DNA from: Allobosea sp. CS1GBMeth4
GTDB lineage: Bacteria > Pseudomonadota > Alphaproteobacteria > Rhizobiales > Beijerinckiaceae
Direction: 5' to 3'
Length of the DNA: 64,000 nt
NCBI RefSeq assembly: GCF_900185715.1
Contig: NZ_FYAS01000013.1
Coordinates: 1-64,000, forward strand
Shown: positions 36,246-44,885 of the stretch, in pieces
Numbering within the stretch: position 1 is the stretch's first letter
Layout: each line of letters opens with the position of its first letter
The notes under the pieces: model-generated
Database searches by the model: none
Told to the model about the DNA's origin: nothing
Seen by the model: the letters and a program-made list of their open reading frames with translations, nothing else
Made by a program: the position numbers and the translations under genes

Positions 36246-37169
36246 TCATCGGGCCGGCGGGCTGACCACAGCCGCTTCGCCGAGCACAGCCTCGACCAGT
36301 CGCGCGACGTGCTGGACCGCAGGATCGCGTTCGCTGCGCCGGTGCCAGGCGAGATGCAGCGGAAAGCCCTCGACCGCCACCGGTGGCTCGAAGGTGACGA
36401 AGCGCTCGGCCTCGCCCGGCGGCAAGGTCCGACTCGGCAGGAGCGCGATCAGCTCCGACGCCAGCAGCAAGGGCGGCACGCCGAGGAAGCTCGGCACGAC
36501 AAGGCCGATATGACGCTCGCGGCCGAGCCGCGCGAGCGCCTCGTCGAGCGGGCCATGGGTCTCGCCGCGGCCGGAAACCAGCACATGCGGGAAAGCGAGC
36601 CAGCGATCGAGATCGAAGCCGTTTGCCGCTGGATGATCCCGGCGCATCGTGACGACATAGCGCTCGCGCAGCAGCTCCCGGCGGGTGAAATCGGCGTCGA
36701 TCGTCGGAAAGACCGAGATGGCGAGGTCGGCCCGCCCCTGCGCCAGCGCCTCCAGCGTCGCCTGCGCGCCTTGCCAGGGCAGGATGGCGAGGGTCAGGCC
36801 GGGCGCGGTCTGCATCAGCTGCGCATAGATCCGGCCGGTCAGCAGCGCCGGCGGCAGCTCCGCCGTCATCACCCGGATCGTCTGCTTCAAGCTCGTGAGC
36901 TCCGGCTCCGGCGCGTCGAGCAGCGCGGCGATCCCGGCGAGGATATCGCGCAGCGGCTGCCGTAGCGCCTGCGCCTTGGCGGTCAGGCGCATCCGCCCCC
37001 TGCCCCGCAGCAGCAGCGGATCTCCGAACAGGTGGCGGCAGCGTTCGAGCGCACTGGAGGCCGCCGGCTGCGACAGGCCGATCCGTTCGGCGGCGCGCGA
37101 GACATGCGCCTCGTCGAGCAGGGCGTCGAGGATGACGAGCAGGTTGAGGTCGATCGCGCGTAAATTCAC
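36246..37169 (-). CDS. LysR family regulator divergent from a quinone reductase
   Basis: A 307-residue NodD/LinR-like LysR protein: NLRAIDLNLLVILDALLDEAHVSRAAERIGLSQPAASSALERCRHLFGDPLLLR is the DNA-binding part, followed by an effector domain. The only convincing start is a GTG at 37169 without a ribosome binding site, and two perfect inverted repeats overlap that start, so translation may be leaderless or tightly controlled. It is divergent from the flavodoxin-fold reductase at 37255, which it probably regulates. Confidence 0.88.
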   Translation of the reverse strand: MNLRAIDLNLLVILDALLDEAHVSRAAERIGLSQPAASSALERCRHLFGDPLLLRGRGRMRLTAKAQALRQPLRDILAGIAALLDAPEPELTSLKQTIRVMTAELPPALLTGRIYAQLMQTAPGLTLAILPWQGAQATLEALAQGRADLAISVFPTIDADFTRRELLRERYVVTMRRDHPAANGFDLDRWLAFPHVLVSGRGETHGPLDEALARLGRERHIGLVVPSFLGVPPLLLASELIALLPSRTLPPGEAERFVTFEPPVAVEGFPLHLAWHRRSERDPAVQHVARLVEAVLGEAAVVSPPAR

Positions 37170-37195
37170 GCGATCGATAATACGCTATATCGATC
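37151..37195. promoter_or_regulatory. Two overlapping perfect inverted repeats, LysR operator candidate
   Basis: Repeat 1: CGATCGCG (37151-37158) and CGCGATCG (37169-37176), spacer 10. Repeat 2: GATCGATA (37172-37179) and TATCGATC (37188-37195), spacer 8. They span the LysR start codon and reach to 59 bases before the reductase ATG, where LysR proteins usually bind to control themselves and a divergent target. Confidence 0.65.
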
Positions 37196-37254
37196 ATCCA
37201 TTGGAGCAATTTATTGGGCGACCGCATCCTCCTCCCGAACCGAAGGAGGTCGCC

Positions 37255-37803
37255 ATGACGCAGACGCTGATCCTGCTCTTCCACCCCGATTACCGGAATT
37301 CGCGCGCCAATCGGACGCTGGCGGAGGCGGCAGGACGCCGGCCCGGCGCCAGCGTCGTCGACATGCAGGGGCTTTATCCGGATGGGCGTATCGACGCAGA
37401 GGCGGAGGCCGCGAGGCTGCTCGGCGCCGAGCGGATCGTCCTGCAGTTTCCGGTGCAATGGTATTCGACCCCGCCGCTGCTGAAGGCCTGGCAGGACGCG
37501 GTGCTGACCCGGATGTTCTACATCAACTACGAGGCGGAGGGGGCGAAGCTCGCGGGCCGGCCTTTCATGATCGCCGCGACCGCCGGCAACGTTCCGGAAG
37601 CCTATGCGCCGGGCGGCGCCAATCTGTTCTCGTTGCGCGACCTGCTGAAGCCGCTTCAGGCGAGCGCGCATCGCTGCGCCCTCGCCTGGCAGGAGCCATT
37701 CCTGATCTACGATGCGCGCCGGGCCGATGCCGAGGCGCTGGAGGCGGTCGCCGAGCACTATGTCGCACGGCTCGCCAGGCTCGAAACCCGGCAAGCCGCC
37801 TGA
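37255..37803 (+). CDS. Flavodoxin-fold NAD(P)H:quinone oxidoreductase (KefF/YwrO-like)
   Basis: A 182-residue flavoprotein. The substrate/FMN motif RIVLQFPVQWYSTPPLLKAWQDAVLTRMF (about residues 61-89) is characteristic, and TQTLILLFHPDYRNSRANRTL is the phosphate loop. Such enzymes reduce quinones with NAD(P)H in two-electron steps, or act as subunits of Kef channels; no kef gene is nearby. AAGGAGG is five bases before the ATG. Divergent LysR neighbour suggests induction by an electrophile or quinone. Confidence 0.9.
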   Translation: MTQTLILLFHPDYRNSRANRTLAEAAGRRPGASVVDMQGLYPDGRIDAEAEAARLLGAERIVLQFPVQWYSTPPLLKAWQDAVLTRMFYINYEAEGAKLAGRPFMIAATAGNVPEAYAPGGANLFSLRDLLKPLQASAHRCALAWQEPFLIYDARRADAEALEAVAEHYVARLARLETRQAA

Positions 37804-37849
37804 CCGGCCGGCGGGGGGGGCCGGCGCCGAGACGGCGGCCCGCTTCAGC

Positions 37850-38440
37850 TCAAACCCGTCCGGCGCTGTTCCCGCCGCGTGCGAGCGCCGTCAGGATCGC
37901 GGTACCCAGCCCAGACTTCACCAGCGAGCCGAGCAGGAAGGGCACGACACCGGCCAGCATGGCCTTCTCAGCACCGATCAGCGTCGCGAGCCAGAGGCCG
38001 CCGAGCAGCAGGCAGAGCGCGTGGCCGAGCAGCATCGCCGCGAGGGCGAGAGCGGGGCGGCTGCCGTTCCAGCCGCGTTCGGCCAGCCAGCCGACAAGCG
38101 CGCCGGCGAGCGGGAAGGAGGCCAGATAGCCGGCGGTCGGCCCCATGAAAGGCGCGATGCCGCCGCTGCCATTGGCGAGCACGGGCAGGCCAAGCGCCGC
38201 CTCGCCGAGCCAGGCGAGGATGGTGAGCGCGCCGAGCCGCCAGCCATAGAGCGCGCCGATCAGCGTCACCGCCAGCGTCTGCATGGTCATCGGCACGGGC
38301 AGCATCGGCACGCTGATCTGCGAGGCGGTCGCCAGGACGAGTGTGCCGAGGAGGACGGCCGCCGCCCGGACGGGCACCGGGCGCCCCCGCAGATCGAGCG
38401 GGCTGAAACGAGCCCGCGCGGCGTAGCTGAGATCGGTCAT
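37850..38440 (-). CDS. bioY: Biotin transporter substrate-binding subunit BioY
   Basis: A 196-residue membrane protein with about six helices and the BioY signature region VPMLPVPMTMQTLAVTLIGALYGWRLGALTILAWLGEAALGLPVLANGSGGIAPFMGPTAGYLASFP. It takes up biotin, alone or with an energy-coupling ATPase (BioMN), which is not in the window. GGAG lies eleven bases before the ATG. A BioR-type box on the -10 at 38463-38472 indicates repression when biotin is sufficient. Confidence 0.95.
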   Translation of the reverse strand: MTDLSYAARARFSPLDLRGRPVPVRAAAVLLGTLVLATASQISVPMLPVPMTMQTLAVTLIGALYGWRLGALTILAWLGEAALGLPVLANGSGGIAPFMGPTAGYLASFPLAGALVGWLAERGWNGSRPALALAAMLLGHALCLLLGGLWLATLIGAEKAMLAGVVPFLLGSLVKSGLGTAILTALARGGNSAGRV

Positions 38441-38462
38441 GACTGGTCTCCGTTGAACTATA

Positions 38463-38472
38463 TTATAGATAA
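38463..38472 (-). promoter_or_regulatory. BioR operator on the bioY promoter
   Basis: On the minus strand the sequence is TTATCTATAA, an exact match to the alphaproteobacterial BioR box. It overlaps a TATAAT (-10, 38467-38462) 22 bases before the bioY start, so a bound repressor would block polymerase. Confidence 0.85.
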
Positions 38473-38599
38473 TTCTTCGATTTCATCTATCTTAAAGTCC
38501 ACAGCCGCCGACAGAATGCAAGCGCGTACCGCATGCCGCCATGGGCACGCCGGCGCTGGCCTGCCCGGCGGCCCCCAAGCGGCCGCTCGAACTTCGGAT

Positions 38600-39268
38600 T
38601 CAGCCCTGGATCGCGAAGACGTCGCGCGTCCCGCCGGCGGCCGTGCGTACGGGCTTCGAGCCGATCCACTGGACGTGACGGGCGAGGATGGCCGCCGCCT
38701 CGTCGATCTGGCCGGCGCGCAGCCCGGCGAGGATGGCGCGGTGGTCGTGGTCGGTGCGCGCCTCCCAGTCCGAGCGCCAGGCCGAGAACAGGAAGCGGGC
38801 GCTGGCGGCGTGGAGATCGTCGATCGCGGCCAGCAGGCGCGGCATGGCGCAGGGCGTCACGATCAGCCGGTGGAAACGCCGATTCGATTCCTCCCAGGCG
38901 CGGACATCGGGAGAGTGGTCACCGGCGCGCGTCGCATCCTCGGCTTCGTCGAGGATGGCGCGGGTGAGATGTGGGCCGGCATGGCGCAGCGCCAGCACCT
39001 CCAGCGCCGCACGCATCTCGGCGACCTCGCGAACCTCGCGCAGGTCGAAGGCGGCGACGCGCACGCCACGGCGCGGCTCGCTGACGGCGAGCCCCTGCGC
39101 CTCCAGCCGCTGGAAGGCCTCGCGCACCGGGACATGGCTGGCGCCGAACTCGGCCGCGACATGATCCTGCCGCAGCCGCGCGCCCGGCTCGAGCTCTCCG
39201 GAAATGATCCGTTCGGCGAGGACGCGGCTGATGCGGACCGGCAGCGTCTCTGAAGTCTGTTTGCCCAT
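38600..39268 (-). CDS. bioR: GntR/FCD regulator, probable biotin repressor BioR
   Basis: A 222-residue GntR-family protein of the FadR/FCD group: winged helix LPVRISRVLAERIISGELEPGARLRQDHVAAEFGASHVPVREAFQRLEAQGL, then an all-helical FCD domain with WEESNRRFHRLIVTPCAMPRL (metal-binding His region). Its gene is next to bioY on the same strand and both promoters carry BioR-like boxes, so BioR is the best identity. The symbol rests on context, since many GntR proteins look alike. Confidence 0.78.
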   Translation of the reverse strand: MGKQTSETLPVRISRVLAERIISGELEPGARLRQDHVAAEFGASHVPVREAFQRLEAQGLAVSEPRRGVRVAAFDLREVREVAEMRAALEVLALRHAGPHLTRAILDEAEDATRAGDHSPDVRAWEESNRRFHRLIVTPCAMPRLLAAIDDLHAASARFLFSAWRSDWEARTDHDHRAILAGLRAGQIDEAAAILARHVQWIGSKPVRTAAGGTRDVFAIQG

Positions 39269-39272
39269 GGAA

Positions 39273-39282
39273 TTATCGATAA
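39273..39282 (-). promoter_or_regulatory. BioR-like box at the start of the GntR gene
   Basis: TTATCGATAA, a perfect palindrome differing from the bioY box (TTATCTATAA) at one position, five bases before the GntR ATG and inside the leader. It suggests autorepression. Confidence 0.65.
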
Positions 39283-39378
39283 TTTCTCCCGTGGGCCGCG
39301 TCGAGCCCGGCCTCCGAGTTGCAGCTTGCCGCGCTCGGCGTCCAGGGCCAGTGTTCGACGCCCACAGGAGGACACTGC

Positions 39379-40299
39379 ATGTCGCAACTGCCCGACCATG
39401 ATCCGATCGCCGGCGACACCCGCTCCTGCGAGGCGCTCGAGCAGGTGATCGTGCCGCGCGCCCATGATCTCGGCGGCTTCTCGGTCCGCCGGGCCCTGCC
39501 CTCGATCGGGCGCAAGATGGTCGGCCCCTTCATCTTCTTCGATCAGATGGGCCCGGCCGAGTTCCTGCTCGGCGAGGGCATCGACGTGCGCCCGCATCCG
39601 CATATCGGGCTCGCCACCGTGACCTATCTCTTCGACGGCGAGATCATGCACCGCGATTCGCTCGGCACGGCGCTGCCGATCCGCCCCGGCGCGGTCAACC
39701 TGATGACGGCCGGGCGCGGCATCGTCCATTCCGAGCGCACCGCGCCGGAAGAGCGGCTGAAAGCGCCGAAGCTCTACGGCATTCAGACCTGGCTCGCCTT
39801 GCCGAGGACGCATGAGGAGGTCGCGCCCGAATTCGTCCACCATGCCGCGCCGGAGCTGCCGCGCATCGTCGGCGAAGGCAAGCGCGTCAGCCTGATCATG
39901 GGCTCGGCCTTCGGCCAGAGCTCGCCGGTGAAATTCCCCTGGGACACGCTTTATGCCGAGGCCGTGCTGGCCCCGGGCGCGATCCTGCCGCTCGACGCCG
40001 ATTACGAGGAGCGCGCCGTCTACATCGTCGCCGGCAAGATCGACATCGCGGGCGATGAATTCGGCGCCGGCCAATTGCTGATCTTCAAGCCGGGCGACCG
40101 GATCTCGATCCTCGCCGTCGACCAGAGCCGGCTGATGCTGATCGGCGGCGAGCCGATGGACGGCCCGCGCCATATCTGGTGGAACTTCGTCTCCTCGTCG
40201 AAGGAGCGCATCGACCAAGCCAAGCAGGAATGGAAGACCGGCCGCTTCGACACCGTCCCCGGCGACGAGGAGGAGTTCATCCCGCTGCCGGAGCGGTGA
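39379..40299 (+). CDS. Pirin family protein
   Basis: A 306-residue bicupin. The N-terminal cupin carries the metal ligands of VRPHPHIGLATVTYLFDGEIMHRDSLG and NLMTAGRGIVHSERTAPEE; the C-terminal cupin (VYIVAGKIDIAGDEFGAGQLLIF) is more diverged. Pirins are iron proteins, some with quercetinase activity, others redox-responsive regulators. AGGAGG is eight bases before the ATG. Its 3' end overlaps the convergent MFS gene by 23 bases. Confidence 0.92.
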   Translation: MSQLPDHDPIAGDTRSCEALEQVIVPRAHDLGGFSVRRALPSIGRKMVGPFIFFDQMGPAEFLLGEGIDVRPHPHIGLATVTYLFDGEIMHRDSLGTALPIRPGAVNLMTAGRGIVHSERTAPEERLKAPKLYGIQTWLALPRTHEEVAPEFVHHAAPELPRIVGEGKRVSLIMGSAFGQSSPVKFPWDTLYAEAVLAPGAILPLDADYEERAVYIVAGKIDIAGDEFGAGQLLIFKPGDRISILAVDQSRLMLIGGEPMDGPRHIWWNFVSSSKERIDQAKQEWKTGRFDTVPGDEEEFIPLPER

Positions 40300-41500
40300 G
40301 CTCGCCCGTCGGCATCGCCCGCAGCCGCGGCATCTGCGAGGCCAGGATCGCCAGCGTCGACAGGGCGAACAGGCCGACCGGCAGCCACATCGCCGCCTCG
40401 ACGCCGAGCCATTCGCCGGCGAGGCCGCCGGCGACCGCGCCGAGCGGGCGCATGCCGTACATGGCCGTGGTGATCGTCGCGCTGACGCGGCCGAGCAGCG
40501 GCTGCGGCGTCACCGCCTGGCGCAAGGTCGTCTGGGTGATGAACCAGAGGATCGGGCCGAAGCCGAGCAGGAAGAAGGCGAGCGCCAATGCCGGCCAGCC
40601 CAGCGCCGGGGGAGCGAGCGCGATGGCCGCAGCGCCGAGGAGCGAGACGGCCGGACCGAAGACGAGCAGCGCCCCGGTCGGCAGGCGCGCGATCAGCCGG
40701 GCGCCGCTGAGAGCGGCCGCGATCGCGCCGGCGCCATAGACCGAAGAGGCCAGGCCGACGGTCGCCGGATCGAGCGCCAGCACGCGCAGCGCATAGGGCG
40801 CGAGCAGCGCCATGAACGCGAAGAAGGCGAGGTTCCAGCCGATGGCGCAGAGCGCGATCGGCCTGAGATAGGGATGGCGCGCGACGAAGGCGCCGCCTTC
40901 GGCGATGGCGCGGTGGAGGGGCTGGCGCGGCTGCGCCGGCGGCTTCTCGGACGGCAGGCGGAGCGCGGCCATGACCACGACGACGCCGCAGGCGGCGCAG
41001 AGGCCGAGCCCGAGCCATCCCGAGGCGCGGGCCACCGCCCAGCCGGCGATCAGCGGCGCGACGAGATTGAAGGCGGCCCGGCCGAGCTCGAGGCGGCTGT
41101 TGGCACGCGGCAGTTCGGCGAGCGCCACCGCCTGCGGCATCAGCACGAAGATCGAGAGCGCGATGGTGACCGGCCCGGCCGCGGCGATGAAGGTCGAGAG
41201 CGCCAGGGCCGGCCCGATCGCACCGCCTGCGAGCAGGAGCGCGCCGAGGCCGGAGCCGAGCGCCATCAGAGCGCCGCCGGCGAGGATCAACGTGCGCGGC
41301 GCCATCCGGTCGGCGAGCACGCCGGCCGGCAGCGAGATCAGCAGCCAGGCGGCCGATTGCGCCGCGACGAGCAGGCCGATCAGGCGCGGGCTCGCCCCGG
41401 CTTGCGCCGCCGCGAGCGTGATCGTGTCGAGCGCGAGCTTGTCGGCGAACTGCGCCGTGACGCCGGCGATCAGCAGGGCGGCGAAAAAGCGGGAGGTCAT
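40277..41500 (-). CDS. Major facilitator superfamily transporter
   Basis: A 407-residue membrane protein with about twelve helices. The MFS loop 2-3 motif is [22 protein letters not shown] (about residue 60), and the second half repeats helices around [36 protein letters not shown], resembling the enterobactin-exporter/DUF894 group. Start at 41500 with GGGAGG-like context; the frame upstream is not protein-like. Substrate unknown. Confidence 0.87.
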   Translation of the reverse strand: MTSRFFAALLIAGVTAQFADKLALDTITLAAAQAGASPRLIGLLVAAQSAAWLLISLPAGVLADRMAPRTLILAGGALMALGSGLGALLLAGGAIGPALALSTFIAAAGPVTIALSIFVLMPQAVALAELPRANSRLELGRAAFNLVAPLIAGWAVARASGWLGLGLCAACGVVVVMAALRLPSEKPPAQPRQPLHRAIAEGGAFVARHPYLRPIALCAIGWNLAFFAFMALLAPYALRVLALDPATVGLASSVYGAGAIAAALSGARLIARLPTGALLVFGPAVSLLGAAAIALAPPALGWPALALAFFLLGFGPILWFITQTTLRQAVTPQPLLGRVSATITTAMYGMRPLGAVAGGLAGEWLGVEAAMWLPVGLFALSTLAILASQMPRLRAMPTGELTAPAAG

Positions 41501-41652
41501 GGCAGATGTCCAAACGGCGATCGGAAGCCGATTGTCATGACGGCCGCGCCGCTCCCACCCGTTTCCTGCGCCGACGCCGCGAGGGACCGGTTTGCCAGCG
41601 TCGCCGCGAAGGACTATTTCGGAGGCACGATCCAGCAAGCTTCGGCCAGCCC

Positions 41653-43563
41653 TTGCCTCGCCCCCACACCCCTCTCCTCGACCAGGTGCCAGATCCAGCC
41701 GCATTGCGCCGGCTCGACGACGCGCAGCTGCACCAGCTCGCCGACGAGCTCCGGGCCGAGACGATCGACGCGGTCTCGGTCACCGGCGGCCATCTCGGCG
41801 CCGGGCTCGGCGTCGTCGAACTCACCGTCGCGCTCCACCATGTCTTCGATACGCCGCGCGACCGACTGATCTGGGATGTCGGCCACCAGGCCTATCCGCA
41901 CAAGATCCTGACCGGCCGCCGCGACGCGATCCGCACGCTGCGCCAGCCGGGCGGGCTCTCGGGCTTCACCAGGCGCGCCGAGAGCGAATACGACCCGTTC
42001 GGCGCCGCCCATTCCTCGACCTCGATCTCGGCCGGGCTCGGCATGGCGGTCGGGCGCGACCTGGCCGGCCGGCGCAACAACGTCATCGCCGTGATCGGGG
42101 ACGGCGCCATGTCGGCGGGCATGGCCTACGAGGCGATGAACAATGCCGGGGCGCTCGGCTCGCGGCTGATCGTCATCCTCAACGACAACGACATGTCGAT
42201 CGCCCCGCCGGTCGGGGCGATGTCGGCCTATCTCGCCCGCCTCGTCTCGGGCCCGACCTACCGTTCGTTGCGCGAAGTGGCGAAGTACCTGGCCGAGAAG
42301 CTGCCGCGCTTCTTCCACGAGAAGGCGAAGCGCACCGAGGAGTACGCGCGCGGCTTCTGGACCGGCGGCACGCTCTTCGAGGAGCTCGGCTTCTACTATG
42401 TCGGCCCGATCGACGGCCACAATCTCGACCATCTGCTGCCGGTGCTGCGCAATGTCCGCGACGCCGAGACCGGGCCGATCCTGGTCCATGTCGTGACGCA
42501 GAAGGGCAAGGGCTACGCGCCGGCCGAGGCGAGCGCCGACAAATACCACGGCGTCGTCAGGTTCGACCCCGTCACCGGCCAGCAGGCGAAGGCGCCGGCG
42601 AACGCACCGAGCTACACCAATATCTTCGCCAACGCGCTGATCAAGGCCGCGCGCGAGGACGACAGAATCGTCGCCGTCACCGCCGCCATGCCGTCCGGCA
42701 CCGGGCTCGACGCCTTCGGCAAGGAGTTTCCGGGCCGCACCTTCGATGTCGGCATCGCCGAGCAGCACGCCGTGACCTTCGCGGCCGGGCTGGCCACCGA
42801 AGGCTTCAAGCCGTTCTGCGCGATCTACTCGACCTTCCTGCAGCGGGCCTACGACCAGGTCGTGCACGACGTCGCGATCCAGAAGCTGCCGGTGCGCTTC
42901 GCGCTCGACCGGGCGGGGCTGGTCGGGGCCGACGGCGCGACCCATGCCGGCGCCTTCGACATCGCCTATCTCGCCTGCCTCCCCGACATGGTGGTGATGG
43001 CCGCCGCCGACGAGGCCGAGCTCACCCATATGGTCGCGACCGCCGCGGCCTACGATGCCGGGCCGATCGCCTTCCGCTATCCGCGCGGCGAAGGCGTCGG
43101 CGTCGAGCTGCCGCAGCACGGCGTCCCGCTGGCGATCGGCAAAGGCCGGATCGCCAGGGAAGGCACGCGGGTGGCGCTGCTCTCGCTCGGCACGCGGCTG
43201 GCCGAATGCCTCGCCGCCGCCGAGCTGCTCGGCCAGCGCGGGCTCTCGACCACCGTCGCCGATGCGCGCTTCGCCAAGCCGCTCGACGAGGCGCTGATCC
43301 TGCGTCTCGCCCGCGAGCACGAGGTGCTGGTCACGGTCGAGGAAGGCTCGGTCGGCGGCTTCGGCAGCCATGTCCTGCATCTGCTCGCACGCGAGGGCGC
43401 GCTCGACGGCGGGCTGAAGGTGCGCAGCCTGACGCTGCCCGACATCTTCCAGGAGCACGGCAAGCCGGAGGCCATGTATGCCGAGGCCGGGCTCGACGCC
43501 GCCGGGATCGTGCGCACCGTCGAGACCGCGCTCGGCCCCGCCAGCGCCATCCGCCGCGCCTGA
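41653..43563 (+). CDS. dxs: 1-deoxy-D-xylulose-5-phosphate synthase
   Basis: About 636 residues, the first enzyme of the MEP isoprenoid pathway, joining pyruvate and glyceraldehyde 3-phosphate with thiamine diphosphate. Motifs: [33 protein letters not shown], cofactor loop [40 protein letters not shown] and [15 protein letters not shown]. The start is unclear: no ATG lies in frame where expected. TTG at 41653 gives [12 protein letters not shown] and the usual length, but has no good ribosome binding site; ATG at 41506 would add 49 arginine-rich, non-conserved residues. tlyA follows after five bases. Confidence 0.92.
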   Translation: MPRPHTPLLDQVPDPAALRRLDDAQLHQLADELRAETIDAVSVTGGHLGAGLGVVELTVALHHVFDTPRDRLIWDVGHQAYPHKILTGRRDAIRTLRQPGGLSGFTRRAESEYDPFGAAHSSTSISAGLGMAVGRDLAGRRNNVIAVIGDGAMSAGMAYEAMNNAGALGSRLIVILNDNDMSIAPPVGAMSAYLARLVSGPTYRSLREVAKYLAEKLPRFFHEKAKRTEEYARGFWTGGTLFEELGFYYVGPIDGHNLDHLLPVLRNVRDAETGPILVHVVTQKGKGYAPAEASADKYHGVVRFDPVTGQQAKAPANAPSYTNIFANALIKAAREDDRIVAVTAAMPSGTGLDAFGKEFPGRTFDVGIAEQHAVTFAAGLATEGFKPFCAIYSTFLQRAYDQVVHDVAIQKLPVRFALDRAGLVGADGATHAGAFDIAYLACLPDMVVMAAADEAELTHMVATAAAYDAGPIAFRYPRGEGVGVELPQHGVPLAIGKGRIAREGTRVALLSLGTRLAECLAAAELLGQRGLSTTVADARFAKPLDEALILRLAREHEVLVTVEEGSVGGFGSHVLHLLAREGALDGGLKVRSLTLPDIFQEHGKPEAMYAEAGLDAAGIVRTVETALGPASAIRRA

Positions 43564-43568
43564 CCGCC

Positions 43569-44345
43569 ATGGCCGCCGGCCTGCCGCGCCGGGTCCGGGC
43601 CGACCTGCTGCTGGTCGAGCGCGGCCTGTTCGAAAGCCGAGCGCGGGCGCAAGCCGCCATCGCCGCGGGCCTGGTCAGCGCCGACGGCGTCGTGCTGCGC
43701 AAGGCCTCGGAAACCATTCCCGTCACGGCGGCGATCGCAGCGCAGGCGGCACATCCTTACGTCTCGCGCGGCGGGGTCAAGCTCGCCGCGGCTCTCGACG
43801 CCTTCGGCTTCGATCCGGCCGGACTGACCTGCCTCGACGTCGGCGCCTCGACCGGCGGCTTCAGCGACGTGCTGCTCCGGCGCGGGGCGGAGCATGTCTA
43901 CGCCGTCGATGTCGGCCAGGCGCAATTGCACCCGACCCTGCGCGGCCATCCCCGCCTGACCAGTCTGGAAAGCCAGGATATCCGCTCCCTCGATGCCGGC
44001 CTGTTCGCGCAGGCGCCGGCGCTCGCCGCGATCGATGTCAGCTTCATCTCGCTGAAGCTGGTGCTGCCGGCAGTGGCTACGCTGCTTGCGCCCCGGGCGC
44101 GGCTGGTCGCGCTGGTGAAGCCGCAATTCGAGACGAGGCGCTCGGCGCTGAAGAAGGGCGTGCTGCGAGACGAGGCGCTGCAGCAGCAGATCTGCGCGGA
44201 GATCGCAGCGGTCGCCGCCGGCCTCGGCTTCGCGGTCAGCGGGCCGATCACCTCCCCGATCGAGGGCGGCGACGGCAATCGCGAGTTCCTGCTCGGCGGC
44301 GAGCGGGCGGATCAGCTCGCCATCACGGCGTCGACTTCGGCCTGA
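43569..44345 (+). CDS. tlyA: TlyA family rRNA methyltransferase
   Basis: A 258-residue enzyme: an N-terminal S4 RNA-binding domain (RADLLLVERGLFESRARAQAAIAAGLVSADG) and an FtsJ-like methyltransferase (CLDVGASTGGFSDVLLRRGAEHVYAVDVG; AIDVSFISLKLVLPA; LVKPQFETRR). TlyA methylates ribose of 16S and/or 23S rRNA, relevant to capreomycin sensitivity. Starts five bases after dxs, so co-transcribed. Its last 34 bases overlap the end of the convergent gene 44312-44797. Confidence 0.93.
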   Translation: MAAGLPRRVRADLLLVERGLFESRARAQAAIAAGLVSADGVVLRKASETIPVTAAIAAQAAHPYVSRGGVKLAAALDAFGFDPAGLTCLDVGASTGGFSDVLLRRGAEHVYAVDVGQAQLHPTLRGHPRLTSLESQDIRSLDAGLFAQAPALAAIDVSFISLKLVLPAVATLLAPRARLVALVKPQFETRRSALKKGVLRDEALQQQICAEIAAVAAGLGFAVSGPITSPIEGGDGNREFLLGGERADQLAITASTSA

Positions 44346-44797
44346 ACGGCGCCGGCATCGATGCGGGCCGCCTCGCCCCGGCCGTTCGCGTTGATGAAGG
44401 CGGTGGCGCGTGCGATCAGCCGGCGCAGCGACAGGCTGGCGACGTCGACGATCAGCGCCGGATCCTCCTCGGCCGGCATCTCATCGAGCAGGGCCGTCGC
44501 CGTGAGGATCAGCCGGTCCATGGCGGCGCAGAGCGCGTCGAAATTCTCGATCTCGCGCTGGCCGAGGGCGCGATAGGCGGCCAGGGCCTCGCCGGCGCAG
44601 CGCAGCGGAGACCCGGCGAAATGCTCGACGTAACCGACTGCGCGCCAGGCCTTGAGATCCTCCAGGATCTCGCGGTCCGCCGGCAGCATCTCCAGCAGCA
44701 TCAGCGCCTCGCTGTGCCGGTTGAGATAGTCTGTCGAAAGCTGCGGAACCGCCCGGCCCGCCGCGGTCGGTGATGTCTCGGTCGCGGACGCAGACAT
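44312..44797 (-). CDS. Conserved hypothetical helical protein
   Basis: A 161-residue, probably all-helical soluble protein without signal peptide. Notable segments: TDYLNRHSEALMLLEMLPADREILEDLKAWRAVGYVEHFAGSPLRCAGEALAAYRAL and IVDVASLSLRRLIARATAFINA. I do not recognise a named family. Codon use fits a real gene and the frame is clear of stops, with the stop inside the 3' end of tlyA. Confidence 0.68.
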   Translation of the reverse strand: MSASATETSPTAAGRAVPQLSTDYLNRHSEALMLLEMLPADREILEDLKAWRAVGYVEHFAGSPLRCAGEALAAYRALGQREIENFDALCAAMDRLILTATALLDEMPAEEDPALIVDVASLSLRRLIARATAFINANGRGEAARIDAGAVQAEVDAVMAS

Positions 44798-44885
44798 TGA
44801 GAGGCCCCGGAAGCGCAGCGACTATGCTGCGCCAACCGCAAACAAAGTCTTGATCCGGTCGCGATAAGACGGAAGACGTCGAAGC

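Noticed and set aside
41592..43568. Open frame upstream of and continuous with tlyA, covering dxs in another frame
   Set aside because: Arg/Pro/Ala-rich shadow of dxs; tlyA begins with a good S4 domain at 43569.
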